A DNA stretch of 64,000 nt, from contig NZ_JAKNUT010000002.1 of NCBI RefSeq assembly GCF_023155855.1, positions 124,001-188,000 of the forward strand, given 5' to 3'. The translations under genes and the position numbers were made by a program. Positions 16,708-23,979 of this stretch are shown one piece after another; the stretch's first letter is position 1, and the number at the start of each line of letters is the position of its first letter. The notes beneath the pieces are model-generated. The model did no database searches. It saw only the letters and a list, made by a program, of their open reading frames with translations, and was not told where the DNA came from. The stretch comes from Microbacterium aoyamense (lineage in GTDB: Bacteria; Actinomycetota; Actinomycetes; Actinomycetales; Microbacteriaceae).

Positions 16708-17361
16708 ATGACCGCGCAGAACGCACGCCGCATCGCGGTCGTCTCGGCAGGGCTCTCCAACCCCTCGTCGACGCGGCTCCTGGCCGACCGGCTGGTCGCC
16801 GCCACCATCGCGCAGCTCGCCGAGCAGGGCATCGAGGCCGAGGCCGACGTGTTCGAGCTGCGGGACTACGCGCACGACATCACGAACAACCTCCTGACGG
16901 GTTTCGCGCCGCCGGCACTCGAATCGATGGTCAACACCGTCGTGTCGGCTGACGCCGTTATCGCGGTGACCCCGATCTTCTCGACGAGCTACTCGGGTCT
17001 GTTCAAGTCGTTCATCGACGTGCTCGACCCGGACGCGCTCACGGGCAAGCCCGTCCTCATCGGCGCGAACGCCGGCACGGCGCGGCACTCGCTCGCGATC
17101 GACTACGCCATCCGGCCGCTGTTCGCCTACCTGCACGCCGAGCCGGTCTCGACGGGTGTATTCGCGGCGTCCAGCGACTGGGGCGCCTCGGGCGACCAGG
17201 TCGCGCCGCTCGGCGAGCGGATCGAACGCGGCGCGCGCGAACTCGCCGAAGCGATCGCACGGAAGCAGCCCGCGGCATCCGCCGATCCCTTCGACCCCGC
17301 CAACTACCTCGGCGAGGGCCGCTCGTTCGGTCATCTGCTCGGCGGCCTCGCGGGGGAGTAG
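16708..17361 (+). CDS. NADPH-dependent FMN reductase (CE1759 type)
   Basis: A 217-residue flavodoxin-fold FMN reductase. It opens RRIAVVSAGLSNPSSTRLLAD, with the phosphate-binding loop GLSNPSST, and has the family VTPIFSTSYSGLFKSFID near residue 90. It supplies FMNH2, most probably to the luciferase-like monooxygenase encoded 4 bp upstream. The C-terminal tail (DPFDPANYLGEGRSFGHLLGG) is typical of the CE1759 group found beside CE1758-type enzymes in actinobacteria. Confidence 0.9.
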   Translation: MTAQNARRIAVVSAGLSNPSSTRLLADRLVAATIAQLAEQGIEAEADVFELRDYAHDITNNLLTGFAPPALESMVNTVVSADAVIAVTPIFSTSYSGLFKSFIDVLDPDALTGKPVLIGANAGTARHSLAIDYAIRPLFAYLHAEPVSTGVFAASSDWGASGDQVAPLGERIERGARELAEAIARKQPAASADPFDPANYLGEGRSFGHLLGGLAGE

Positions 17362-17437
17362 GAGAAGCCGCTCCCAGGAGGCCCTGATACCGTCGGGAGA
17401 CGGAGTCGGTTCGGCCCCCGAAACGGGAAGAGGCCTC

Positions 17438-18589
17438 GTGGCTCCCCAGCATCCCCTCATTCTCGGCGTCGTCGGCTCCTCCCTGAAGCCGGACGAACGA
17501 CGTGTGCCGATCCATCCCGGACACCTCGAGCGCATCCCAGCCGAGTTGCGCTCGAGGATCTTGCTCGAGAAGGGCTATGGCGAGCGATTCGGCATCCCCG
17601 ACGACGAGCTCAGGCCGCTCGTCGGCGGCCTGATCGATCGTTCGGAGCTCTTCGCGACGGCCGATGTGCTGCTCCTGCCGAAGCCCCAGCATGCCGATCT
17701 GCGGGAGATGCGCGACGGACAGGTGCTCTGGGGCTGGCCGCACCTCGTCCAGGACGAGACCATGACGCAGATCGCCCTCGACAAGCACCTCACGGTCATC
17801 GCCTTCGAGGCGATGAACCACTGGGGGAGCGACGGCACGTTCGGGTTGCACGTGTTCCACATGAACAACGAGATCGCGGGCTACTGCTCTGTGCTCCACG
17901 CGCTGCAGCTCTGCGGCTCGACGGGCGACTACGGCCGCCGACTGACGGCCGTCGTCATCGGGTTCGGAGCGACCGCGCGTGGCGCCGTGACCGCGCTGCG
18001 GGCGCACGGCGTCCACGATGTCCGCGTGCTCACCAACCGTGCGACGGCGTCGGTCGCCGCGCCGATCCACGCGGCGCAGATCATCCAGTTCGATCACGAC
18101 GGACCGTACCTGAGCGAAGTCATCACCGACGAAGGGCGTGTGCCGCTGGCACCGTTCCTGGCCGAGAGCGACATCGTCGTGAACTGCACCCTTCAGGACC
18201 CCAATCGTCCGCTGCTGTATCTCAAGACCGACGACCTCGACGCCTTCCGGCCGGGCAGCCTCATCGTCGACGTGTCGTGCGACGAGGGCATGGGGTTCGA
18301 GTGGGCGAAGCCGACGAGCTTCGCCGACCCGATGCTCACGGTCGGCGGGAGCATCAACTACTACGCCGTGGACCACAGCCCGTCGTACCTGTGGAACTCC
18401 GCGAGCTGGGAGATCAGCGAGGCGCTGCTCGGCTTCCTGCCGACGGTCATGGCCGGTCCCGATGCCTGGCGCGGCGACGATACGCTCTCGCGCGCGATCG
18501 AAGTCGACCGGGGAGACGTGCACAACGCGGCGATCCTCGAGTTCCAGAACCGCGACTCCGAGCGACCGTACGCGGTCACCGCCCCCTAG
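17438..18589 (+). CDS. N5-(carboxyethyl)ornithine synthase-like oxidoreductase
   Basis: A 383-residue protein of the alanine dehydrogenase/lysine-2-oxoglutarate reductase superfamily, closest by motif memory to N5-(carboxyethyl)ornithine synthase. That enzyme reductively condenses pyruvate with the side-chain amine of ornithine (or lysine) using NADPH. Supporting features are the N-terminal LKPDERRVPIHPGHL and the nucleotide-binding VVIGFGATARGAV near residue 175. The GTG at 17438 follows GGGAAGAGG. The product's role outside Lactococcus is not known. The gene is convergent with the EndoG-like nuclease gene with only 6 bp between stops. Confidence 0.75.
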   Translation: MAPQHPLILGVVGSSLKPDERRVPIHPGHLERIPAELRSRILLEKGYGERFGIPDDELRPLVGGLIDRSELFATADVLLLPKPQHADLREMRDGQVLWGWPHLVQDETMTQIALDKHLTVIAFEAMNHWGSDGTFGLHVFHMNNEIAGYCSVLHALQLCGSTGDYGRRLTAVVIGFGATARGAVTALRAHGVHDVRVLTNRATASVAAPIHAAQIIQFDHDGPYLSEVITDEGRVPLAPFLAESDIVVNCTLQDPNRPLLYLKTDDLDAFRPGSLIVDVSCDEGMGFEWAKPTSFADPMLTVGGSINYYAVDHSPSYLWNSASWEISEALLGFLPTVMAGPDAWRGDDTLSRAIEVDRGDVHNAAILEFQNRDSERPYAVTAP

Positions 18590-18595
18590 TCCCCA

Positions 18596-19366
18596 TCAGA
18601 GGGCGATGTCGGACGGGGTCGCGAGTTCACGCCACTCGTGGGGTCGGGCCGCGCTCGCGACGAGCACGTCGGCGACGACGAGCGGTCCGAGGTCGATGCG
18701 GGTGAGCTCGGCGATGTCGGCGATTGGCACCTGGAACGTGCGGAACGCCCCGAGAGCGGCGACCGTCGCCGCGTCGTCGATGAGCTCGCTCTGATCGAGT
18801 ACGAAGCCGGCGGCCGCCAGAGCGTCGTCCTGGACCCACGCGGCGATCTTCCAGAAGCGGAGCGGAATCCGGATGCCGCGATACGGCGGATCATCGTCGT
18901 CGAGCATCGGGGCGGTGAACACCGAGACCCGTCGGTCCGTCGCATCCGCGTACTGCAGCACGTGGTCTTCGAGACCGAGCCAGAGGTCCTTCGACTGGTT
19001 GAAGTCCGCGGCCTGCGGCGCGGCATTGGGATACGCGAAGGTCGCTTCGGTCGCCGCGCGCGCCTCGGCGTCGGTGCCCCAGCCCGGATCGCGGCGGCGG
19101 ACGAGGTGCCCGCGATCGAGGTCGTTGCGGGCGTACACCGCCGGACCCGCCTGCTCGTCGACAGGGACCCGCGGATCGAGGTGCCAGTCGCCCGTGCGAG
19201 GGACCTCCTTCAGCGACGCGCCGTCGATGTTGACTCCCGTCACGGCCGCGAGCCGCCGCTGCGGGTCGAGCGCGACCGAGAACCTCGGGTAGTCGAGCAC
19301 GCGGGTCTCGGTGGCCGCCGCGGGGAGCGGCACCGTCACCTCGAGGAATCGATCGTCGTAGCCCAT
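18596..19366 (-). CDS. DNA/RNA non-specific endonuclease (EndoG/NucA type)
   Basis: A 256-residue nuclease of the beta-beta-alpha metal family. The active-site motif is DRGHL (residues 84-88, catalytic H87), preceded by YARNDL and followed by a probable metal-binding asparagine in ADFNQS. It degrades DNA and RNA without sequence specificity. No signal peptide is visible at MGYDDRFLEVTVPLP, unlike secreted relatives, and no immunity or inhibitor gene sits next to it. The ATG at 19366 is preferred, as upstream in-frame codons run through the 87-bp repeat and the response-regulator gene. Confidence 0.88.
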   Translation of the reverse strand: MGYDDRFLEVTVPLPAAATETRVLDYPRFSVALDPQRRLAAVTGVNIDGASLKEVPRTGDWHLDPRVPVDEQAGPAVYARNDLDRGHLVRRRDPGWGTDAEARAATEATFAYPNAAPQAADFNQSKDLWLGLEDHVLQYADATDRRVSVFTAPMLDDDDPPYRGIRIPLRFWKIAAWVQDDALAAAGFVLDQSELIDDAATVAALGAFRTFQVPIADIAELTRIDLGPLVVADVLVASAARPHEWRELATPSDIAL

Positions 19367-19421
19367 GCATCCATCCTGTCGCCTGTCACCGACGTGCAGA
19401 CGGTGATCCTTCCTCGGGGCC

Positions 19422-19508
19422 GTGCAGATCGGCGGGAGGTGTCGGCGACACGCCGGGTGGTGGATGCTGCGGGGCGGCGTGTCGCGGGGTTGTCCCGCCG
19501 ATCTGCAC
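19422..19508. repeat. 87-bp extragenic palindromic element, copy 1
   Basis: The ends are a perfect 16-bp inverted repeat, GTGCAGATCGGCGGGA / TCCCGCCGATCTGCAC. Inside is a second stem of about 10 bp (CGACACGCC-G / C-GGCGTGTCG), and the apex carries GGATGCTGC. A second copy of exactly the same length is at 23154-23240; the two agree at about 63 of 87 positions, with differences concentrated in the unpaired patches. No flanking target duplication is visible. It lies between the nuclease gene and the end of the response-regulator gene. Confidence 0.9.
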
Positions 19509-19530
19509 GTTCGGGTTCTTTCTGGTCGGA

Positions 19531-20214
19531 TCAGCGCCAGCGGTACTCCGTCTCGGGGCGCCCGACCTTGCCGTAGCGCGGCACGCGCTCTGCCCGGCCG
19601 CTGTCGACGAGGTGCTCGAGATAGCGTCGCGCGGCGACCCGCGACATGGTCAGCCGCTCCGCCGTCTCCGTCGCGGACGCAGGGCCGTGCCGGCGCACGT
19701 CGGCGCTCACGAGCTCGAGCGTCTCGGACGAGAGCCCCTTCGGCAGCGGTGCGGTGCCCGCGGGTCGCAGTGCCGACAGCAGCGCATCGATCTCGGCCTG
19801 CGTCGCTTCGCCGGCTGCCGCGCGCATGCGCGTGCGGTACTCCCGGTACTGCTCGAGGCGGTCGCGGAACGCCGCAAACGCGAACGGCTTCACGAGGTAC
19901 TGGGTCGCGCCCAGCGCGACGACCTGGCGCACGATGTCGGCGTCGCGCACCCCCGTGATCGCGATGACGTCGACGTCCGCGGCGCGCGCCCGAAGGTGGC
20001 GGAGCACGTCGAGACCCGTGCCGTCGGGCATCGTCATGTCGAGCAGGACGAGATCGATCGGCGCGGCGTCCGCTTCGGGCTCGAGGATCCGGGCGAGCGC
20101 CGCCCGCGCACCGGCGCACTCGGCGACGACCCGGAAGTCGTCGAGTCGCTCGACATAGGACCGATGCAGCTCGAGCGCGAGGGCCTCGTCATCGACGATC
20201 GCGACGTTGATCAC
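19531..20214 (-). CDS. dctR: Response regulator of the DctR/CitB type
   Basis: A 227-residue response regulator. Residues 1-120 are a receiver domain with acidic pocket D8-D9, phosphoacceptor D59 (LVLLDM) and K109. Residues about 150-227 are a winged-helix of the CitB/DctR citrate-malate regulator type (TAETAERLTMSRVAARRYLEHL). It overlaps the upstream sensor kinase gene by GTGA and starts at GTG 20214. It most likely activates the divergently placed dctA carrier gene in response to C4-dicarboxylates or citrate. The exact ligand is inference from the neighbourhood. Confidence 0.88.
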   Translation of the reverse strand: MINVAIVDDEALALELHRSYVERLDDFRVVAECAGARAALARILEPEADAAPIDLVLLDMTMPDGTGLDVLRHLRARAADVDVIAITGVRDADIVRQVVALGATQYLVKPFAFAAFRDRLEQYREYRTRMRAAAGEATQAEIDALLSALRPAGTAPLPKGLSSETLELVSADVRRHGPASATETAERLTMSRVAARRYLEHLVDSGRAERVPRYGKVGRPETEYRWR

Positions 20215-21512
20215 TCGGGCCTCCCCGAGGGCAGCACCGCGCGGAACGTCGTCGGCGATCCCTCGTCGAGATCGAGAGTGCCTCCGATGTCCTCGATGAC
20301 CGCGCGCGCGAGGGCGAGTCCGACGCCGCGCCCCGCGACATCCGCCTGCTTCGTCGAGAACCCGCGCTCGAAGATGCGCTCCCGGAGATCCGGCGGCACG
20401 CCGTCGCCCGAGTCCGACACGACGAGCACGAGCGCTTGGTGGGCCGCGGGCGTCATCGACAGCCGCACCCACCGCGGCTCCGGTCCTGTCGCAGCCGCGT
20501 CGAGGGCGTTGTCGATGAGGTTGCCGACGACCGCGACGGCATCGATCGGTGGCAGAAGCGAACGCGGGGCATCGGGATGGATATCCGCCGACCACGCGAT
20601 CCCGCGCTCGCGGGCTTGTGCGGCTTTGCCGAGCAGCAGTGCGCCGACGGTGGGATCGCCCTGCGTGCGTGCCGCGACCTGGTCGACGAGCACCTGGCTC
20701 TGGCTCGCCGACTCGGTCAGGAGCTCGACGGCTTCATCGCTTCGGCCGAGTTCGATCAGGGCGACGGCGGTGTGCATGCGGTTGCCGTGCTCGTGCGTCT
20801 GCGCGCGCAGCGCGTCGCCGAGCGTGCGCATCGACTCGGCCGACGCGAGCGTGTCGCGCACCGCGCCCGCCGGCAGGTCGCCCGTGACGCGACGCGTCGC
20901 GCGGCGCGCGAGGACGGCCCCGATGTATCCCGCCACCACCAGGGCCGCAGCGACGGCGACGGCGACCAGGATGCGGGGGAGCGCGGATGCCGTGATGCTC
21001 CCGATGGTCACCCCCGCAGAGACCCATCCGACGAGTTCGCCGTCGTCCTCGATCGGCACGATGGTGCGGATCGACGGACCGAGCGTGCCCGCGAACTCCT
21101 CCGTCAGCGCCGTCGCGCTCGCCGGCATCGTGCCGATGTAGTGCTTGCCGATCTCGTCGACGTCGCGATGGGTGATCCGGATGCCCGAGGTGTCCATGAT
21201 GGTCACGAAGTCGATCCGGGCATCCGCCATGACGTCCTCCGCGAGCGGCTGCAGCAGCGCGGTCGGTTCGTCGGCGGCCACGCCCGCGACGACGTCCGGG
21301 GAGTGCGCGAGCGTCTGCGCGACGGCCTGCGTGACGCGCTCGGCCTCGGCGCGCGCCGCGCGCTGGCTCTCCAGCAGCAGCAGGCCGGCCGTGAGGAGGG
21401 CGAGGACCACGACGGCGGCGATGAGGGCGAGGAAGACGCGGGATGCCGCGCTCCGACCCTGTGCTCGAGCCACGTCGCCCGCCTCTCCGGACGCGCCATC
21501 GGCATCCGGCAT
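20211..21512 (-). CDS. dctS: Sensor histidine kinase of the CitA/DctS family
   Basis: A 433-residue membrane kinase. Two hydrophobic helices (about 25-47 and 180-202) flank an extracytoplasmic sensor of the single-Cache/PASTA-like CitA-DcuS type, which contains VTIMDTSGIRITHRD. The phosphoacceptor is in a SpoOB-like helix, THEHGNRMH (H240 or H242), and the ATPase has the N-box NLIDNALDAA and the DSGDGVPP loop. The ATG at 21512 gives the usual short N-terminal tail before helix 1. It is translationally coupled to the response regulator and divergent from dctA. Confidence 0.87.
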   Translation of the reverse strand: MPDADGASGEAGDVARAQGRSAASRVFLALIAAVVVLALLTAGLLLLESQRAARAEAERVTQAVAQTLAHSPDVVAGVAADEPTALLQPLAEDVMADARIDFVTIMDTSGIRITHRDVDEIGKHYIGTMPASATALTEEFAGTLGPSIRTIVPIEDDGELVGWVSAGVTIGSITASALPRILVAVAVAAALVVAGYIGAVLARRATRRVTGDLPAGAVRDTLASAESMRTLGDALRAQTHEHGNRMHTAVALIELGRSDEAVELLTESASQSQVLVDQVAARTQGDPTVGALLLGKAAQARERGIAWSADIHPDAPRSLLPPIDAVAVVGNLIDNALDAAATGPEPRWVRLSMTPAAHQALVLVVSDSGDGVPPDLRERIFERGFSTKQADVAGRGVGLALARAVIEDIGGTLDLDEGSPTTFRAVLPSGRPE

Positions 21513-21648
21513 CCATCCGATCACACATGGCGGTGCGCGGCGAGAGACCAATACGACCACAACTCCTCCCGTGCCCTCGGAGAGCTGAGAGTGGAGCCAC
21601 CGCCGAAGGAGGCGGCCCGAACAACGACCGTTCACCCAGGAGGCGACC
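21513..21648. promoter_or_regulatory. Divergent dctS / dctA control region
   Basis: This 136-bp region must hold the promoters of the two-component operon and of dctA. A strong Shine-Dalgarno (AGGAGG, 21638-21643) precedes dctA. I see no clear -35/-10 pair or a perfect operator repeat. By analogy with CitB/DctR systems the regulator should bind here. Confidence 0.5.
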
Positions 21649-23103
21649 ATGGCTCTCACGACATCCTCGTTCAAGCTCCCCGGCTACAACTGGCGCCGCG
21701 GCAAGACCTCGTGGGACAGACACACGTGGCTCTACGTCTCGGTCATCATCGCCGTCGTGCTGGGTGCTGCGGTCGGCCTCATCTGGCCGTCGTTCGCCGA
21801 GAGCCTGGAGCCCATCGGAAAGGCGTTCGTCAACCTCATCAAGATGATGATCGCGCCGATCATCTTCTGCACGATCGTCGTGGGGGTCGGATCGATCGCG
21901 AAGGCGGCGACGGTCGGCAAGATCGGCGGGCTCGCGCTCTTGTACTTCATGATCATGACGACGTTCGCGCTGTTCATCGGTCTCGTCGTCGGCAACATCA
22001 TCCACCCGGGTGAAGGGCTCGACATGACGAGCGCGACCTACGACACGTCGAACGTCGAGGCCAAGACGACGACCGAGTTCATCATGGGGATCATCCCCAC
22101 GACGTTCTTCTCGGCCTTCACGGGCGAGAGCGTGCTGCAGGTGCTCTTCATCGCTCTGCTCGTCGGATTCGCGCTGCAGCAGCTCGGCAAGAAGGGCGAG
22201 CCGATCATGTTCGCCGTCAAGCAGCTGCAGATCCTCGTCTTCCGCATCCTCGGCATGATCCTGTGGCTCGCGCCGCTGGGCGCGTTCGGCGCGATCGCGG
22301 CGGTCGTCGGGAAGACCGGATTCGCGGCGATCGTGAGCCTCGGCATCCTCATGATCGCGTTCTACATCACGTGTGCACTGTTCATCTTCGGGATCCTCGG
22401 CACGATGCTCTACGCCGTCGCGCGGATCAACATCTTCAGCCTCATGAAGTACCTCGCCCGGGAGTACCTGCTGATCGTCGGCACGTCGTCGTCGGAGTCG
22501 GCGCTGCCGCGCCTCATCGCCAAGATGGAGCACCTCGGCGTCTCGAAGCCCGTCGTGGGCATCACGGTTCCCACCGGGTATTCGTTCAACCTCGACGGCA
22601 CCGCGATCTACCTCACGATGGCGTCGCTGTTCATCGCGGCGGGCATGGGCACGCCGATGTCGATCCCCGAGCAGATCGGCCTGCTGGTGTTCATGGTCAT
22701 CGCCTCGAAGGGAGCGGCCGGCGTGACGGGAGCGGGCCTGGCGACCCTCGCCGGTGGTCTGCAGGCCTTCCGCCCCGACCTCGTGAACGGCGTCGGCGTC
22801 ATCGTCGGCATCGACCGCTTCATGTCCGAGGGGCGCGCCGTCACGAACTTCACCGGCAACGCCGTCGCGACGGTGCTCATCGGCACCTGGACGAAGGAGT
22901 TCGACAAGGAGCAGGCGCGGGCGGTGCTCGCCGGGCTGCGGCCGTTCGACGAGTCGACGCTCTCGGGCGACGACCACGACGGCATGTCGACGGCGACGGA
23001 TGCCGTGGGCACGTTCGGTCTCGAAGAGGCTGCCGTGACCGAGGCCGCCGCGAAGGAGGAGCGCCTGCGCGACCGCGAACGCGCGGTCGCCGGCATCCAC
23101 TGA
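21649..23103 (+). CDS. dctA: Cation:dicarboxylate symporter (SLC1/DctA family)
   Basis: A 484-residue carrier of the SLC1 (glutamate/C4-dicarboxylate) family with eight helices and two re-entrant hairpins. Visible signatures are the serine-rich hairpin GTSSSESALPRLI and the substrate/sodium motif NLDGTAIYLTMA. It would import succinate, malate, fumarate or similar acids with Na+ or H+. The first 30 residues and the last 60 are hydrophilic. It sits divergent from the DctSR-like two-component genes, which supports dicarboxylate uptake under their control. A perfect hairpin terminator follows the stop. Confidence 0.94.
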   Translation: MALTTSSFKLPGYNWRRGKTSWDRHTWLYVSVIIAVVLGAAVGLIWPSFAESLEPIGKAFVNLIKMMIAPIIFCTIVVGVGSIAKAATVGKIGGLALLYFMIMTTFALFIGLVVGNIIHPGEGLDMTSATYDTSNVEAKTTTEFIMGIIPTTFFSAFTGESVLQVLFIALLVGFALQQLGKKGEPIMFAVKQLQILVFRILGMILWLAPLGAFGAIAAVVGKTGFAAIVSLGILMIAFYITCALFIFGILGTMLYAVARINIFSLMKYLAREYLLIVGTSSSESALPRLIAKMEHLGVSKPVVGITVPTGYSFNLDGTAIYLTMASLFIAAGMGTPMSIPEQIGLLVFMVIASKGAAGVTGAGLATLAGGLQAFRPDLVNGVGVIVGIDRFMSEGRAVTNFTGNAVATVLIGTWTKEFDKEQARAVLAGLRPFDESTLSGDDHDGMSTATDAVGTFGLEEAAVTEAAAKEERLRDRERAVAGIH

Positions 23104-23116
23104 CTCGATCCTTCCC

Positions 23117-23149
23117 GAGGCCCGCTCCTGTCTTCTCGGAGCGGGCCTC
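23117..23149 (+). terminator. Hairpin terminator of dctA
   Basis: A perfect 12-bp stem, GAGGCCCGCTCC / GGAGCGGGCCTC, with a 9-nt loop lies 13 bp after the dctA stop. It ends just before the second 87-bp palindrome. Confidence 0.85.
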
Positions 23150-23153
23150 ACCC

Positions 23154-23240
23154 GTGCAGATCGGCGGGAGCTCGACGTGACACGCCGTGACCGGGATGCT
23201 GCCACCCGGCGCGTCGTCGACGGCCCCCGCCGATCTGCAC
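23154..23240. repeat. 87-bp extragenic palindromic element, copy 2
   Basis: The ends are a perfect 15-bp inverted repeat, GTGCAGATCGGCGGG / CCCGCCGATCTGCAC. An inner stem (GACACGCC / GGCGCGTC, one mismatch) and the apical GGATGCTGC match copy 1 at 19422-19508 in position and in total length. It lies between the dctA terminator and the stop of the convergent DedA gene. Judged by the asymmetric apex, both copies have the same orientation. Confidence 0.9.
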
Positions 23241-23253
23241 GATCGCCGGGCAC

Positions 23254-23847
23254 TCAGTCCGCGCGGCGGAGCCGCCGGGCGAGGATCGCGTCGATCGCCA
23301 GGCCCAGACCGATCGCCAGGACGACCGACACGACCACCGCGGCGACCGGGCCGCCGGGCAGGATCGCCGCGACGACGGCGCCGATGAGCGCCTGGTACGC
23401 GGCCCACGCGAGGGCGGCGACGCCGGCGATGCCGAGATACCGAGGAGCCGGGATGCGGGTCGCCCCTGCGGTCAGGTTGACGGCGAGCCGCGCGAACGGG
23501 ATGAATCGCGCCGTGAAGAGCACGAGCGCCGCGCGCCGCTGCAGGCGTGCCTGCGCCCATGAGAATGCGGATCGGATGCGGGGGCGTCGCATCCATCGCC
23601 ATCTCTCGAGTCCGATCGTGCGGCCGACGAGGTAGCAGAGCGCGTCGCCGCACACCGCCGCGATGGCCGCAACGAGGATGACCGCCCACAGCAGCGGTTC
23701 GCCCTGCGCGACGGCGAGAGCGCCGAAGGCCGTCACCGCGGCCTCGCCCGGCACGACGACGAGCAACGCATCGGCGAACACCAGTGCGAACAGCAACGCG
23801 AGCGCCCACGGGCTCTGCGCGATCCACGCCAGCAGCTCGTCGACCAC
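23254..23847 (-). CDS. DedA family membrane protein
   Basis: A 197-residue membrane protein of the DedA/SNARE-associated family, close to the usual length. It has the family patterns ADALLVVVPGEAAVTAFGAL (N-terminal re-entrant region), YLVGRTIGLERW and the conserved FTARFIPFARLAVNLTAGA. DedA proteins are implicated in lipid-carrier recycling and membrane homeostasis. The GTG at 23847 has AAAGGAG just upstream at short spacing; earlier in-frame codons run antisense to the divergent glycosyltransferase gene. Confidence 0.9.
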   Translation of the reverse strand: MVDELLAWIAQSPWALALLFALVFADALLVVVPGEAAVTAFGALAVAQGEPLLWAVILVAAIAAVCGDALCYLVGRTIGLERWRWMRRPRIRSAFSWAQARLQRRAALVLFTARFIPFARLAVNLTAGATRIPAPRYLGIAGVAALAWAAYQALIGAVVAAILPGGPVAAVVVSVVLAIGLGLAIDAILARRLRRAD

Positions 23848-23979
23848 GGGCTCCTTTGTAGTTCTCGCCGGTGAACGGCAGACCAACGGCGATCGCTCTC
23901 GATGACACGCGTCGGAGCATCCGGTGAACACCGCGCGGTGGGGCGTCGCCCGTCGCCGCGGCGCCTCCACCCTGGACGC

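Noticed and set aside
19422..23240. Composite transposon bounded by the two 87-bp elements
   Set aside because: There is no transposase and no target-site duplication, and the elements have diverged to about 72% identity. Only a non-autonomous or structural role can be entertained.
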